Assembly (NCBI RefSeq): GCF_014656455.1
Contig: NZ_BNCL01000008.1
Coordinates: 1 to 64,000 of the forward strand
Length of the DNA stretch: 64,000 nt
Origin: Paracoccus aerius
GTDB taxonomy: Bacteria > Pseudomonadota > Alphaproteobacteria > Rhodobacterales > Rhodobacteraceae
Reading direction: 5' to 3'
A model generated the notes under the pieces. It was given only the letters and a program-made list of their open reading frames with translations. It did no database searches and was not told the origin of the DNA. Below are positions 16,403-24,464 of this stretch, one piece after another (within the stretch, counting starts at the first letter, position 1; each line of letters begins with the position of its first letter). The position numbers and the translations under genes are program-made.

Positions 16403-17445
16403 GCGGCACGCATATCTTCATCACCGGTGCCGGCGGCTATGTCGGTCGCAACCTCATTCGCTACTTCACGGCGGCAGGCGCACGTGTCACCGGCTTGGCG
16501 CGCAGCGAGGCAAGCGCCGCAACAATCGCGCAGCTGGGTGCAACGCCCGTGCGAGGCGACATGCTGACAACAGACCTCGCGCCGCTGATGGCGGGGGCAA
16601 GCGTGCTGATCCACGCCGCCGCCGACCTCGATCACGGTCCGGGAAACCGCGCCCTGCGCAGCAATGACGAAGGCACACGCCGCGTCTTCGCCGCAGCGGC
16701 CCGTGCGGGTATCACGACCGCCGTCCACATCAGCTCGGACTCGGTGCTGCAGGACGGCCGCCCGCTTCGTAACGTGGCCGAGACGCACCCACTGCCGCGC
16801 CGCCCGGCCGGCGCCTACTCGGCTGGAAAGGTGGAAGCGGAGCGCGCGGCGCTCGCGGCCGCTTCACCCGCTCTCACGGTGATCGTCCTGCGCCCGCGCA
16901 TGATCTGGGGGCGCGATGACACCACGGCCCTGCCGACGCTCATCGAGATGGTTCGAAGTGGTCGCTTTGCCTGGATCTCGGGCGGCGACTACCTCAGCTC
17001 GACAACCCATATCGCGAACTTCTGCCACGCCGTGGGCCTCGCCCTGCAGCGGGGCCGCTCGGGCGAGGTCTACCACATCACCGACGGCTCGCCGCGCACC
17101 TTCCGCGAAACTGTCTCGGCACTTCTGACCAGCCAGAAGCTGGAGGTGCCGACGAAGTCGGTGCCCCGCAGCCTCTTGCGGGTGATCGCCAGCGCAGGGG
17201 AGTTGACGCATCGCGGCTCGAGAGGCCGACTAAAGGGTCCGGTCTCTCGCCAAGAGCTCGCCACAAGCGCGGTTGAGGTCACGCTCGATATGTCGAAGGC
17301 GCAGCAGGAGCTGCACTACAAGCCGATCATTTCGTGGCAGGAGGGCTTGGCTGAGTTAGCGCTCGTGCCGGTGAAGCAAAGTGCGTCACCCATGAGGATA
17401 CGTAGACCAAGCCACATGGTAGCAGCAGGAGCTGACCTTTTTTAG
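16399..17445 (+). CDS. NAD(P)-dependent epimerase/dehydratase (extended SDR)
   Basis: 348 residues from GTG 16399, in GTGA overlap with the TetR gene. Rossmann nucleotide-binding motif FITGAGGYVGRNLIRYF; the catalytic Y-x3-K as YSAGKVEAER, preceded by HISSDSVL; then VLRPRMIWG, usual for extended SDR enzymes such as 3-beta-hydroxysteroid dehydrogenase/isomerase-like and nucleoside-sugar epimerase-like members. Length is normal. Substrate is unknown; coupling to a TetR repressor suggests an inducible detoxification or catabolic step rather than cell-envelope synthesis. The C-terminus runs a little past the usual domain end (VKQSASPMRIRRPSHM). Confidence 0.85.
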   Translation: MSGTHIFITGAGGYVGRNLIRYFTAAGARVTGLARSEASAATIAQLGATPVRGDMLTTDLAPLMAGASVLIHAAADLDHGPGNRALRSNDEGTRRVFAAAARAGITTAVHISSDSVLQDGRPLRNVAETHPLPRRPAGAYSAGKVEAERAALAAASPALTVIVLRPRMIWGRDDTTALPTLIEMVRSGRFAWISGGDYLSSTTHIANFCHAVGLALQRGRSGEVYHITDGSPRTFRETVSALLTSQKLEVPTKSVPRSLLRVIASAGELTHRGSRGRLKGPVSRQELATSAVEVTLDMSKAQQELHYKPIISWQEGLAELALVPVKQSASPMRIRRPSHMVAAGADLF

Positions 17446-17707
17446 CCCTTGCCTCGCATGACACAGCCCTCGGATGATCTTGCTGCAGCGTGCATCAACG
17501 TCCGGTCTTGAGGAACTGCACTGCAGCTATCGATGAAGAACGAGCGGCGGCTTTGGGCCGACATATGTGTTGAGATCCATGTAGAGATGTTCCGAGCATG
17601 CTGCTGCGTGATTCATTCGGATGCGCCCCACTGCATCCTTCACCACACCTGCAGGAAGGCGCACTCGCCATCAGGCACTGGCGGAACTAATGGCCGTCCG
17701 CCATGCC

Positions 17708-19432
17708 TCAACGCTCGGTCAGCTGCCCGTAGTCCAGCATCATGTAGCGCGCGGGCTCGTTCTTCTTCTCGCTGCCCTCGTCGCTCATGATCAGCAGGCG
17801 CGGCTCGCCGTCGATCACGATCGAGTCGATGGATTCCACGTTATTGAGGTTGATGATGTCCGGCAGCGCGATCGGCTCGGGCTGGACAGCGGGGTTGCCG
17901 CTCCACCGCCACAACTGCGAGAAGCGGTTGCCCTCGAACCCCTCCAGCTCGTTGACGATGAGGAAGGCGTCCAGCACCGGGTCATAGCTGAGCGCGCGGA
18001 TGCCGCCGCCCTGAAGCTCCAGCAGGATGGGCGCACCGAAGCGGGGGCGGGCGCGGCCGTTGAACATCTCGGCCGGGTTCTCGATCACGACGATGATGCC
18101 CTGCGTGCCGGCCATCGGTGCCCGCAGCCCGACATAAAGGTGCCCGGACTGGCGCACGAAGGCGAGGCCCTCGATGTTCAGCGCGTTCATGTCGATATGC
18201 TGGCCCGTCGCCTGCAGCACCGCCTCGCGCAGGGCCGTGTCGGCGGCCAGCGTGTCGCGCAGCCCGCCATAGGTCGCAATGTCGCTGACGCCGTTGCCGG
18301 TGATGCGGAAGCGCAGCATCTGCTCGCGATCGGCCTTGCGCTCGCCCTTCTGGGTCAGGCTGTGCGAGGTCGTGGCGTAAAGGAAACCATCTGCGTCGAT
18401 GGAGAGGCCCTCCAGATCAGTCAGCTTGCGGCCGAAGGCGCGCATCATCCGCACGTCGAGGGCGTTGTCCTCGACCAGCATCCCGGTCTCGTCGATGGTC
18501 AGGATGTTCAGCGCGCGGGAGGCCTCGTCCTCGACAACCAGCAGCCGGCCGTCGGGCAGCTGCTGGACGGCCGAGGGCTCGTAGATGTCGTCGAAGGTCC
18601 CGATCCCAAGGTTCCGCAGCCGCACCGAGGCGTCGGTCTGGCGCGGAATGAAGTCCAGCGACAGCTTCAGCAGCAGGAACGAGAGCATGGTCGCCAAGAG
18701 GCCCCACCGGAAGACGGTATAGCTCATGTTCAGCAGGCGGAACTTGCGGTCCGCGACCAACGCCAGCCAGTAGAGCTGGTCGCTCATGCTGTAATAGATC
18801 CGCTCGCGGTTGCGCATCATGTCCTGCATCTCAGCCCAATACGCCTCGGGCGACAAGCGCACGCGCTGTTCGTAGATGAGGACGTTCGTCGGCCCCTCGG
18901 CCGGGGCGCCGTGGCGCGGGCGGGTCATGTATCCGCGCAGGTCGCGCAGCCGGGCCTCGCGACGCCGCACCGCCACCGTCCAGTCCCGCAGCCCGGTGAA
19001 CAGGTCGCTGCGTTCGGGCGAGGCCGAGAGCAGCGCAAAGACGATCGAGGTCGCAGCCGTGACCAGGAAGACGCCGGCAGGGAACAGGAAGGCCGGGGAC
19101 GAAGCAAAGATAAACGCGCCCGAGATCATCAGCGCCGAGATGATGAACCCGTTGAGCGAGATCATGATGTTCGCCTTCATCGCCGCCAGCGCAATCGTGT
19201 CCAGCTCGGCCCGATAGCTGTTGCGGAACATCGTCTCGACCGCCTTCTCAGTCCCGATGGGCTTTTCCTTCTTGCGCTTGATGGCCGGCGCGTCAGGCGC
19301 AGGGCCTTCAGCCGCCTCGTCCAGTGGCTCGGGTTCGGCATCAAGCTCGGGGGGCATGTCGGGGGCGGGGGCATCTGGGTCCGGGATCAACGCGGTGCGC
19401 GCGTTGTTCTTGTTCTTGCGCCCCTTTGCCAT
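17708..19432 (-). CDS. Pycsar-effector-like (DUF5706/PycTM) membrane domain fused to an extracytoplasmic beta-propeller
   Basis: 574 residues from ATG 19432 (an upstream GTG at 19480 is possible but less likely). Residues 1-65 are a charged, Pro-rich cytoplasmic tail. Residues about 70-260 follow the PycTM/DUF5706 plan: FRNSYRAELDTIALAAMKAN, TM1 (about 92-110), TM2 (about 117-137), then YWAEMQDMMRNRERIYYSM, LALVADRKFRLLNMSYTVFRWG and TM3 (about 240-258). In Pycsar antiphage systems such proteins disrupt the membrane when a cyclic pyrimidine nucleotide binds. Residues about 270-574 are propeller-like, with DLEGLSIDADGFLYATTSHS (DUF3616/SdiA-regulated-like) at 339-358. Three membrane spans put this part in the periplasm. 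No cyclase is adjacent. The fold calls are by eye; a role in stress or defence is inference. Confidence 0.7.
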   Translation of the reverse strand: MAKGRKNKNNARTALIPDPDAPAPDMPPELDAEPEPLDEAAEGPAPDAPAIKRKKEKPIGTEKAVETMFRNSYRAELDTIALAAMKANIMISLNGFIISALMISGAFIFASSPAFLFPAGVFLVTAATSIVFALLSASPERSDLFTGLRDWTVAVRRREARLRDLRGYMTRPRHGAPAEGPTNVLIYEQRVRLSPEAYWAEMQDMMRNRERIYYSMSDQLYWLALVADRKFRLLNMSYTVFRWGLLATMLSFLLLKLSLDFIPRQTDASVRLRNLGIGTFDDIYEPSAVQQLPDGRLLVVEDEASRALNILTIDETGMLVEDNALDVRMMRAFGRKLTDLEGLSIDADGFLYATTSHSLTQKGERKADREQMLRFRITGNGVSDIATYGGLRDTLAADTALREAVLQATGQHIDMNALNIEGLAFVRQSGHLYVGLRAPMAGTQGIIVVIENPAEMFNGRARPRFGAPILLELQGGGIRALSYDPVLDAFLIVNELEGFEGNRFSQLWRWSGNPAVQPEPIALPDIINLNNVESIDSIVIDGEPRLLIMSDEGSEKKNEPARYMMLDYGQLTER

Positions 19433-19916
19433 CCTGTCCCTTTCCCTTGATGCTGCTTCTGCTTCCCGTAAATACACCACGCAGGCTGCGGGTTGCGCAT
19501 GTTTGTCATGACGTTGTCACATGCCGATCCGGGATGTGGGAAGAGAAATCAGCGGCAAGCCGTCAGCTGTGGGACGCCCGCGTCCACAGCCGCGCCGGTC
19601 CCTAAGTCGGGTCTTAGGGCGCCAGCTCGGCAGGTGCGCCGGGCATTACCTTAGCGCAGCGTCCGGTCAATATCGCTGCTGCGAGTTCTAATGTCCGCTT
19701 CGAGGAAGCTGCACTGCGGCGCCGGACCAAGAGTCGTCCGGCAGCAATGGGCCGGAGCTGCGCTTGGACCCGCCCAGGGCACGACCGCCGCCGCCACTCG
19801 GTGGTGGACTACATGGGCGCCCATTGCCACCGACGATACATACCGCAGCGAATACGGGTGCAGCACGCATACAACTCTCAGTCTTGGCGCCCCACCAACC
19901 AAGACGCTTGTCGCCG
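19433..19916. other. Intergenic stretch
   Basis: Contains the upstream region of the membrane-propeller gene (minus strand, 19433-19560), a GC-rich dyad around 19560-19610 (GTGGGACGCCC / GCGTCCAC), and one copy of the dispersed repeat. No gene supported. Confidence 0.4.
19690..19754 (+). repeat. Dispersed intergenic repeat, copy A
   Basis: Shared words in fixed order: GCTTC-GGAAGCTGCA-CGG-GGACC-GTCCG-CAATGGGCCG. The same order is seen at 20715, 30179 and 39373, always between genes. Confidence 0.55.
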
Positions 19917-20143
19917 TCACACCTGCTCCACAGCATAGTCCCTCTGCAGGTCCGAAAGACCTTTGCACTGTGGGCCGAGTCGCGTCCCTCGAACATCACC
20001 TCCAGCCGAGCGGCTTGAACGCTTGGGGACGTGAACAGGCGGTGATGCGAAACTTCGATGATGTTGGCCCTGGCCGCTCCGATCCGGGCTGAGATCTCGC
20101 CCAAGACGCCGGGGCGGTCGGGGATGTCGAAGACCAGGCGCAT
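19917..20143 (-). pseudogene. ACT-domain remnant, threonine dehydratase C-terminus-like, frameshifted
   Basis: From an ATG at 20143 the minus strand reads MRLVFDIPDRPGVLGEISARIG, AANIIEV-type segment ANIIEVSHHRLFTSP and RLEVMFEGRD, the ACT regulatory domain as found at the C-terminus of threonine ammonia-lyases. The frame then drifts, but shifting by one near 19960 restores a plausible end, SDLQRDYAVEQV, with a stop at 19917. No catalytic PLP domain precedes it. Its ATG overlaps the stop of the small gene upstream by one base. Either a recombination remnant or a free ACT protein with a frameshift. Confidence 0.55.
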
Positions 20144-20394
20144 CAGCCGCTGCTCGCCTGGCGTTCCAGCTTCTCCGCCGCCTCGCGCAGCGCCGTCTGA
20201 AGCGAGGCGGCGAGCCTCGATATGGCAGGATCGGGATCCTCTGCCGCTGCCGCGAAATCGTCCGCGATCTTGCGCAGACCGCTTGGTGTGCCGCCGAGGC
20301 CGAAGCATAGTCCAACCATCATGTGGACAGCTATATCCGCCAGGTGATCGACCTCAGCCTGTAGTTCAGCAAGGCGTATGTCGGTATCGCTCAT
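20143..20394 (-). CDS. Small helical hypothetical protein
   Basis: 83 residues starting MSDTDIRLAELQAEVDHLAD and ending LREAAEKLERQASSG. Mostly helical with heptad-like Leu/Ala spacing and a central MMVGLCFGLGGTPSGLRKIADDFAAAAED. I do not recognise the family. Its stop overlaps the start of the ACT remnant (TGATG), which would suggest translational coupling if that gene were intact. Codon use resembles the neighbouring real genes. Confidence 0.5.
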   Translation of the reverse strand: MSDTDIRLAELQAEVDHLADIAVHMMVGLCFGLGGTPSGLRKIADDFAAAAEDPDPAISRLAASLQTALREAAEKLERQASSG

Positions 20395-20864
20395 CGTCCT
20401 ACTCCGGCGCTCACGAGGCTTTAGCATCTTGGTGCCTGAAGCTACGCCAAGATTACTTGCGCGAAGCCTTTCATGTGGGGTGTCTGCTTCTTCTATGGTC
20501 ACGGCAAGATCCTAGTCGAGAACCGTCACGGGACCGATCTGGCCGTTGTAGCTCGCGCATATCGAATAGCGGCGGAAAGAATATCCCTCAGCTACCTTAT
20601 CCCAGGTGCCAGAGGAGCTCGCAGCGCCTATCCATGCGCCATGATTTCCCGGATGACCTCCCGGAGAGATCATTGTTCGCCAACGCAGCTAGTCGATCTC
20701 GCTGCGGCATGCTTGAACGGCCGCTTCAGGAAAGCTGCACCGCAGCACCAGACCGGTACCGACCGACCGCAATGGGCCGACTCTATCATAGCAGTTCCTT
20801 ACCGGCGATGATGCTTCGTGCTAGGATAACCTACAGCTCGGCAGTGCGTCCTTCTCGTCTGGAG
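20395..20864. other. Gene-free stretch before the proX terminator
   Basis: No gene supported on either strand. It holds the upstream region of the small helical gene and a dispersed-repeat copy near 20715; the rest shows no recognisable feature. Confidence 0.35.
20715..20778 (+). repeat. Dispersed intergenic repeat, copy B
   Basis: AACGGCCGCTTC, AAAGCTGCACCGCAGC, GACCG and CAATGGGCCG in the same order as copy A, 1.0 kb away. Confidence 0.55.
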
Positions 20865-20891
20865 GTCCTGCCAGCGCGTTGCTGGCAGGAC
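20865..20891 (-). terminator. Terminator hairpin after proX
   Basis: GTCCTGCCAGC and GCTGGCAGGAC form a perfect 11-bp stem with loop GCGTT, 50 bases past the proX stop. It closes the proVWX operon. Confidence 0.75.
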
Positions 20892-20940
20892 TTGGCTCCC
20901 TTTACACAAAAGCAATCCGTCGTGCGCGGCGCGCGGCTGT

Positions 20941-21966
20941 TTATTGCGCAGCAGCCCGCGCCACTTCCAGCCAGCCGTCCACCAGAGCCCGATTGTTCGC
21001 GATCCACTCGTGCGCCTGCGCTTGGATATCATCATTGCCCTCGTTCATTGCGGCGTTTTGGGCGAAGATGTCAGCCAGCGGTATCTCGGCTGCCTCCAGA
21101 AGCGCTCGGACAGCCGGATTTTCTTCAAGGAATGCCGTGTTTGCAACGGGGACGATGTCGTTGGCCGGGAAGCCCAGCATGCAGGGGTCGCTGACGCAGC
21201 CTTCGACGCCCTCCATGGTCGCCGCATCCTCCAGATCGGCAAGCTCCTCAGGCAGGTCGACCTCGGGCACCTCAATCCAGACAACATCCTTGCCGGGCAC
21301 TAGCTCATTCACGGTCCAGTTCGGCGTCCAGGTATAGAAGAATATCGGCTCGCCATTCCCGTAGGCCGCGACGGCATCGGCCATCGAGGCGGAATAACCG
21401 GCCTTGATCGGGTTCACGTGGTCGCGCAATTCGTAGGCGTCCAGGTGATGTTCGATGTTGATCTCGCACCCCCAGCCCGGCGGGCAAGCGACCATGTCTG
21501 CGTGTCCGTCGCCGTCCCGGTCAAAGGCCGCCTTCACGTCGTCGCGCTTGAAGTCGTCAAGCGAGGTGATGCCAAACTTGTCGGCGCTTGCCTTGTCGAC
21601 AAGATACCCTTCAAGCGCACCACCCTTGGCCACGGCGCCCACGATTTCCGCTTTGCCCTCGAAGGTTGGGCGGTAGGTGTTGTGCAGCGGGAACCACCCG
21701 TCCACCCAAAGCGCCACATCCCCATAGGCGACGGATTCATAGAATACCGGGTTGTCCAGCGTCAGCGTGTCCAACACCGTATATCCCAGTTCTTCGATCA
21801 TCTGGCGGTAGATCTCGGTATGGAACCAGCCGGTGTCCCAAGTCGGGCGCGCCATTTTCAGCGTGACACCCTCCCCCGGTGCGTCCTGGGCCGCAGCAGC
21901 GTTGCCAATGAACATAAGCGCCGCCCCGATGGCGCCTGCGGCGACGGTGGTCTTGAATTTCTGCAT
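20941..21966 (-). CDS. proX: Glycine betaine/proline-type ABC transporter, periplasmic substrate-binding protein
   Basis: 341 residues with signal peptide (about 1-26, ending AAAAQ) and a good ribosome-binding site (GGGAG). OpuAC-type fold: VTLKMARPTWDTGWFHTEIYRQMIEELGYTV, ALWVDGWFPLHNTYRP, VACPPGWGCEINIEHHL, FFYTWTPNW. The Trp-rich segments are those that form the aromatic cage for quaternary amines in ProX/OpuAC proteins. It is the third gene of the proV-proW-proX operon. Two Cys pairs (CPPGWGC, CVSDPC) may form disulfides. Substrate could be glycine betaine, proline betaine or carnitine; the demethylase gene upstream suggests a betaine used as nutrient rather than only as osmolyte. Confidence 0.9.
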   Translation of the reverse strand: MQKFKTTVAAGAIGAALMFIGNAAAAQDAPGEGVTLKMARPTWDTGWFHTEIYRQMIEELGYTVLDTLTLDNPVFYESVAYGDVALWVDGWFPLHNTYRPTFEGKAEIVGAVAKGGALEGYLVDKASADKFGITSLDDFKRDDVKAAFDRDGDGHADMVACPPGWGCEINIEHHLDAYELRDHVNPIKAGYSASMADAVAAYGNGEPIFFYTWTPNWTVNELVPGKDVVWIEVPEVDLPEELADLEDAATMEGVEGCVSDPCMLGFPANDIVPVANTAFLEENPAVRALLEAAEIPLADIFAQNAAMNEGNDDIQAQAHEWIANNRALVDGWLEVARAAAQ

Positions 21967-22003
21967 GGTTGGTCTCCCTCTGATGTTGCTTGACTGTTGT
22001 CGT

Positions 22004-22927
22004 TCAGCCGGGGTTCGCCCCGCCGGGCCGTGGCGCTGCGCGGAAGAACCCGGCCAGGGTGCGCATCAGCGACGGCTGCGGGCCGAAGCCCTTTTCCCCC
22101 AGCCCTTGCGTGATCCGGTCCAGGACGATGGCAAGGATCACGATCCCGACGCCGCCCGATGTGGCCTCACCCACGTTCAACCGTCCAAGTCCGGTGTTGA
22201 CGACCAGGCCCAGCCCGCCCGCCCCGATCAGGGCGGCGATGACGACCATCGACAGGGCCAGCATCAAGGTCTGGTTCAGGCCGGCCAGGATGGTGCGCAT
22301 CGCTAGGGGCAGTTGCAGGTCCCAGAGCATCTGCCAGCGGGTCGATCCGAACGACTGCGCCGCCTCGATCAGATCATGACGGACGCCCCGGATGCCGAGA
22401 TTTGTCAGGCGCACAATCGGCGGGATGGCAAAGATGATCGTCGCGATGATCCCAGGCGTCATGCCAACGCCGAACAGCATCACGATGGGGACCAGATAGA
22501 CGAAGGACGGAATGGTCTGCATGATGTCGAGGACTGGCCGAATGGCGCGCCATGCTAAATCGCTTCGGGCGGCAAGGATGCCCAGCGGAATGCCAATGAC
22601 GGCGCAGAACAGGACCGAGGTCACGATCATCGCAAGGGTTGTCATCGTTTCGGGCCAGTAGCCGATCATGTCGATAAAGGCGAACCCGAGAACCGTGAAG
22701 ATGGCCGTGCCCTTGCCCGCCCAACGCCAAGCGGCCAGTGCGAAAGCAAGGGTGCTCGCCATCATCGGCACCCACAGCATGAAGGCGTTCAGCATGTTCA
22801 GGACAGTGGAGATCGGCACCTGCGCGGCCCGGAAGAACGGCCGGAAATTCGGCACCAGCCAGCCACGCACGAAGCCGTTCATCCAGTCATCGAAGGGGAT
22901 GGTGACAAGGTCAGCGGGGCTAAGCAT
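22004..22927 (-). CDS. proW: Glycine betaine/proline-type ABC transporter permease
   Basis: 307 residues from ATG 22927, which overlaps the proV stop by 8 bases. N-terminal MLSPADLVTIPFDDWMNGFVRGWLVPNFRPFFRA, then about six membrane spans; the EAA-type loop in GVRHDLIEAAQSFGSTRWQMLWDLQLPLAMRTILAGLNQTLMLALSMVVIAALIGAGGLG is the ProW signature that contacts the ATPase. Inner-membrane part of the ProVWX importer. Gap of 37 bases to proX. Confidence 0.9.
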   Translation of the reverse strand: MLSPADLVTIPFDDWMNGFVRGWLVPNFRPFFRAAQVPISTVLNMLNAFMLWVPMMASTLAFALAAWRWAGKGTAIFTVLGFAFIDMIGYWPETMTTLAMIVTSVLFCAVIGIPLGILAARSDLAWRAIRPVLDIMQTIPSFVYLVPIVMLFGVGMTPGIIATIIFAIPPIVRLTNLGIRGVRHDLIEAAQSFGSTRWQMLWDLQLPLAMRTILAGLNQTLMLALSMVVIAALIGAGGLGLVVNTGLGRLNVGEATSGGVGIVILAIVLDRITQGLGEKGFGPQPSLMRTLAGFFRAAPRPGGANPG

Positions 22928-24119
22928 CCAAGTGCTCCCTCTTTTGGCGATGCGTGGGCATCGGTCCACCGGCAAGGCAGGCGAAAAGGTCATCCAGCTC
23001 GACCACGCCGGTAAGCGTGCCGCCATCGTCAAGCACCGCGATGGGCAGCCCGCGAGCGGCATGGGCGTAAAGCTCGTGCAGTTTGGCCTCTGGCACGGTG
23101 CTGGAAAAGGGCCGGAGCAGGTCGCGCGGTGCGCCACCGTCGCGCACCAGATCCTCGTAGCGCACGATGCCCGCTATGCGATCCGCTGCCAGGACGTAAA
23201 GGGCGTTGCGGCCGAGTTGCTGCATCCGGTCCAGTGCGCGCTGGCAATTATCCTCCAGGTGCAGGGTCTCGGACGGGCGGGCGATGTCGGTGGCCCGAAA
23301 GACGCGGCCGCGGTCGATATCGCCGACAAAGGCGGCGACATAGTCGTCGGCGGGATTTGCCACGATCTCCTGCGGGGCGCCGACCTGCACAAAGCGCCCG
23401 TCGCGCATGATCGCGATGCGGTCCCCCAGCAGCAATGCCTCATTCAGGTCGTGGGTGATGAAGATAATCGTCTTCTTCAGTGTCTTTTGGAGGACCACAA
23501 GCTCCTCCTGCATCTCGCGGCGGATCAGCGGGTCAAGTGCGCCGAAGGGCTCGTCCATGAGCAGGATCTGCGGCCCCGTGGCCAGGGCGCGCGCCAGCCC
23601 CACGCGCTGCTGCATGCCCCCCGAAAGCTGCGGCGGCAGGGCGTCCGCCCAGGCACCCAAGCCCACCTGCTCCAGGGTCTGCAGCGCTGTCGCGCGCCGT
23701 TCCGCAGCGGGCATGCCCTTGATCTTCAAGCCATAGGCGACGTTTTCCGTAATGGTCCAATGCGGGAACAGCGCGAAATGCTGAAACACCATCGCGATCT
23801 TCTCGCGCCGGATGGCCTGTAAGCGGTCGGGCCCGCAGCTTGCCACGTCTTCTCCGTCGATACAGATTTCGCCCGAGGTCGGCGGGACAAGCCCGTTCAG
23901 CATTCGCACCAGCGTGGACTTGCCAGAACCGGAGAGCCCCATCACCACGAAGATCTCGCCCTCGGACACGTCGAAACTGGTGTCCTGCACGCCCACCGTG
24001 GCCCCGGTTTCGAGCAGGATCTCCTCCTTGCCCTTGCCCTGCCGCAGCCGAGCGAGCGCCTCGTCAGCCCCTGCGCCGAAAATCTTGAACACGTGACGAA
24101 CGGAAAGTTTCGGAGACAT
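22920..24119 (-). CDS. proV: Glycine betaine/proline-type ABC transporter ATP-binding protein with CBS domains
   Basis: 399 residues; of two adjacent ATGs the second (24119) has better spacing from GGGAA. N-terminal leader of the family (LSVRHVFKIFGAGADEALARLRQG), Walker A GLSGSGKST, Q-loop VFQHFALFPHWTITENVAYGL, signature LSGGMQQRVGLARALA, Walker B ILLMDEPFGALDP, H-loop IFITHDLNEAL. The C-terminal CBS-pair region (about 275-390) contains DRIAGIVRYEDLV and TGVVELDDLF, which in this family senses ionic strength. Energises the ProW/ProX importer. First gene of the operon; osmotic or substrate induction is expected but no site is identified. Confidence 0.92.
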   Translation of the reverse strand: MSPKLSVRHVFKIFGAGADEALARLRQGKGKEEILLETGATVGVQDTSFDVSEGEIFVVMGLSGSGKSTLVRMLNGLVPPTSGEICIDGEDVASCGPDRLQAIRREKIAMVFQHFALFPHWTITENVAYGLKIKGMPAAERRATALQTLEQVGLGAWADALPPQLSGGMQQRVGLARALATGPQILLMDEPFGALDPLIRREMQEELVVLQKTLKKTIIFITHDLNEALLLGDRIAIMRDGRFVQVGAPQEIVANPADDYVAAFVGDIDRGRVFRATDIARPSETLHLEDNCQRALDRMQQLGRNALYVLAADRIAGIVRYEDLVRDGGAPRDLLRPFSSTVPEAKLHELYAHAARGLPIAVLDDGGTLTGVVELDDLFACLAGGPMPTHRQKREHLDA

Positions 24120-24464
24120 CATTTCCCTGCTTTTGGTCGCGGAGGAGCACAAACGCAGCCAGGCGTCGCCCCATGAAAACGCGCCCGCCTCGGACCCAAG
24201 GTTCCCATTGATGCAGGAAGCCTAGGCCGTGCATCTTGGTGAATCAACGGGTTGACAGGCAATTGCCCGAAAAGACCTACGATTGGAGCAAGGAACCGGT
24301 CCGCCGGCATTTAGTCCCCCGAACCACGTCTGGCGGAAACCCGTTGGTCCTCTTCCGTTGGCAGGACTGCCTGCTGGTTCAGTCGCCGGGGCGGATGGCG
24401 CCTTGCCAGACCTGGTCTTTCCAAGTCCGGTGCTGCATGATCCGGCGACGGGGACTTCATGGCT
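24120..24464. other. Intergenic stretch upstream of proVWX
   Basis: 345 bases between the demethylase stop and proV. It should carry the proVWX promoter; I see TTGATT-like hexamers but no convincing promoter pair and no terminator hairpin for the demethylase gene. Confidence 0.35.

Noticed and set aside
17708..19432. A complete Pycsar defence system
   Set aside because: No uridylate or other nucleotide cyclase gene lies on either side, so only the effector-like membrane domain can be claimed.
17621..19450. 609-residue plus-strand frame
   Set aside because: It is the antisense shadow of the membrane-propeller gene; it is His/Gln/Arg-rich with no domain, as expected for the reverse of a GC-rich gene.
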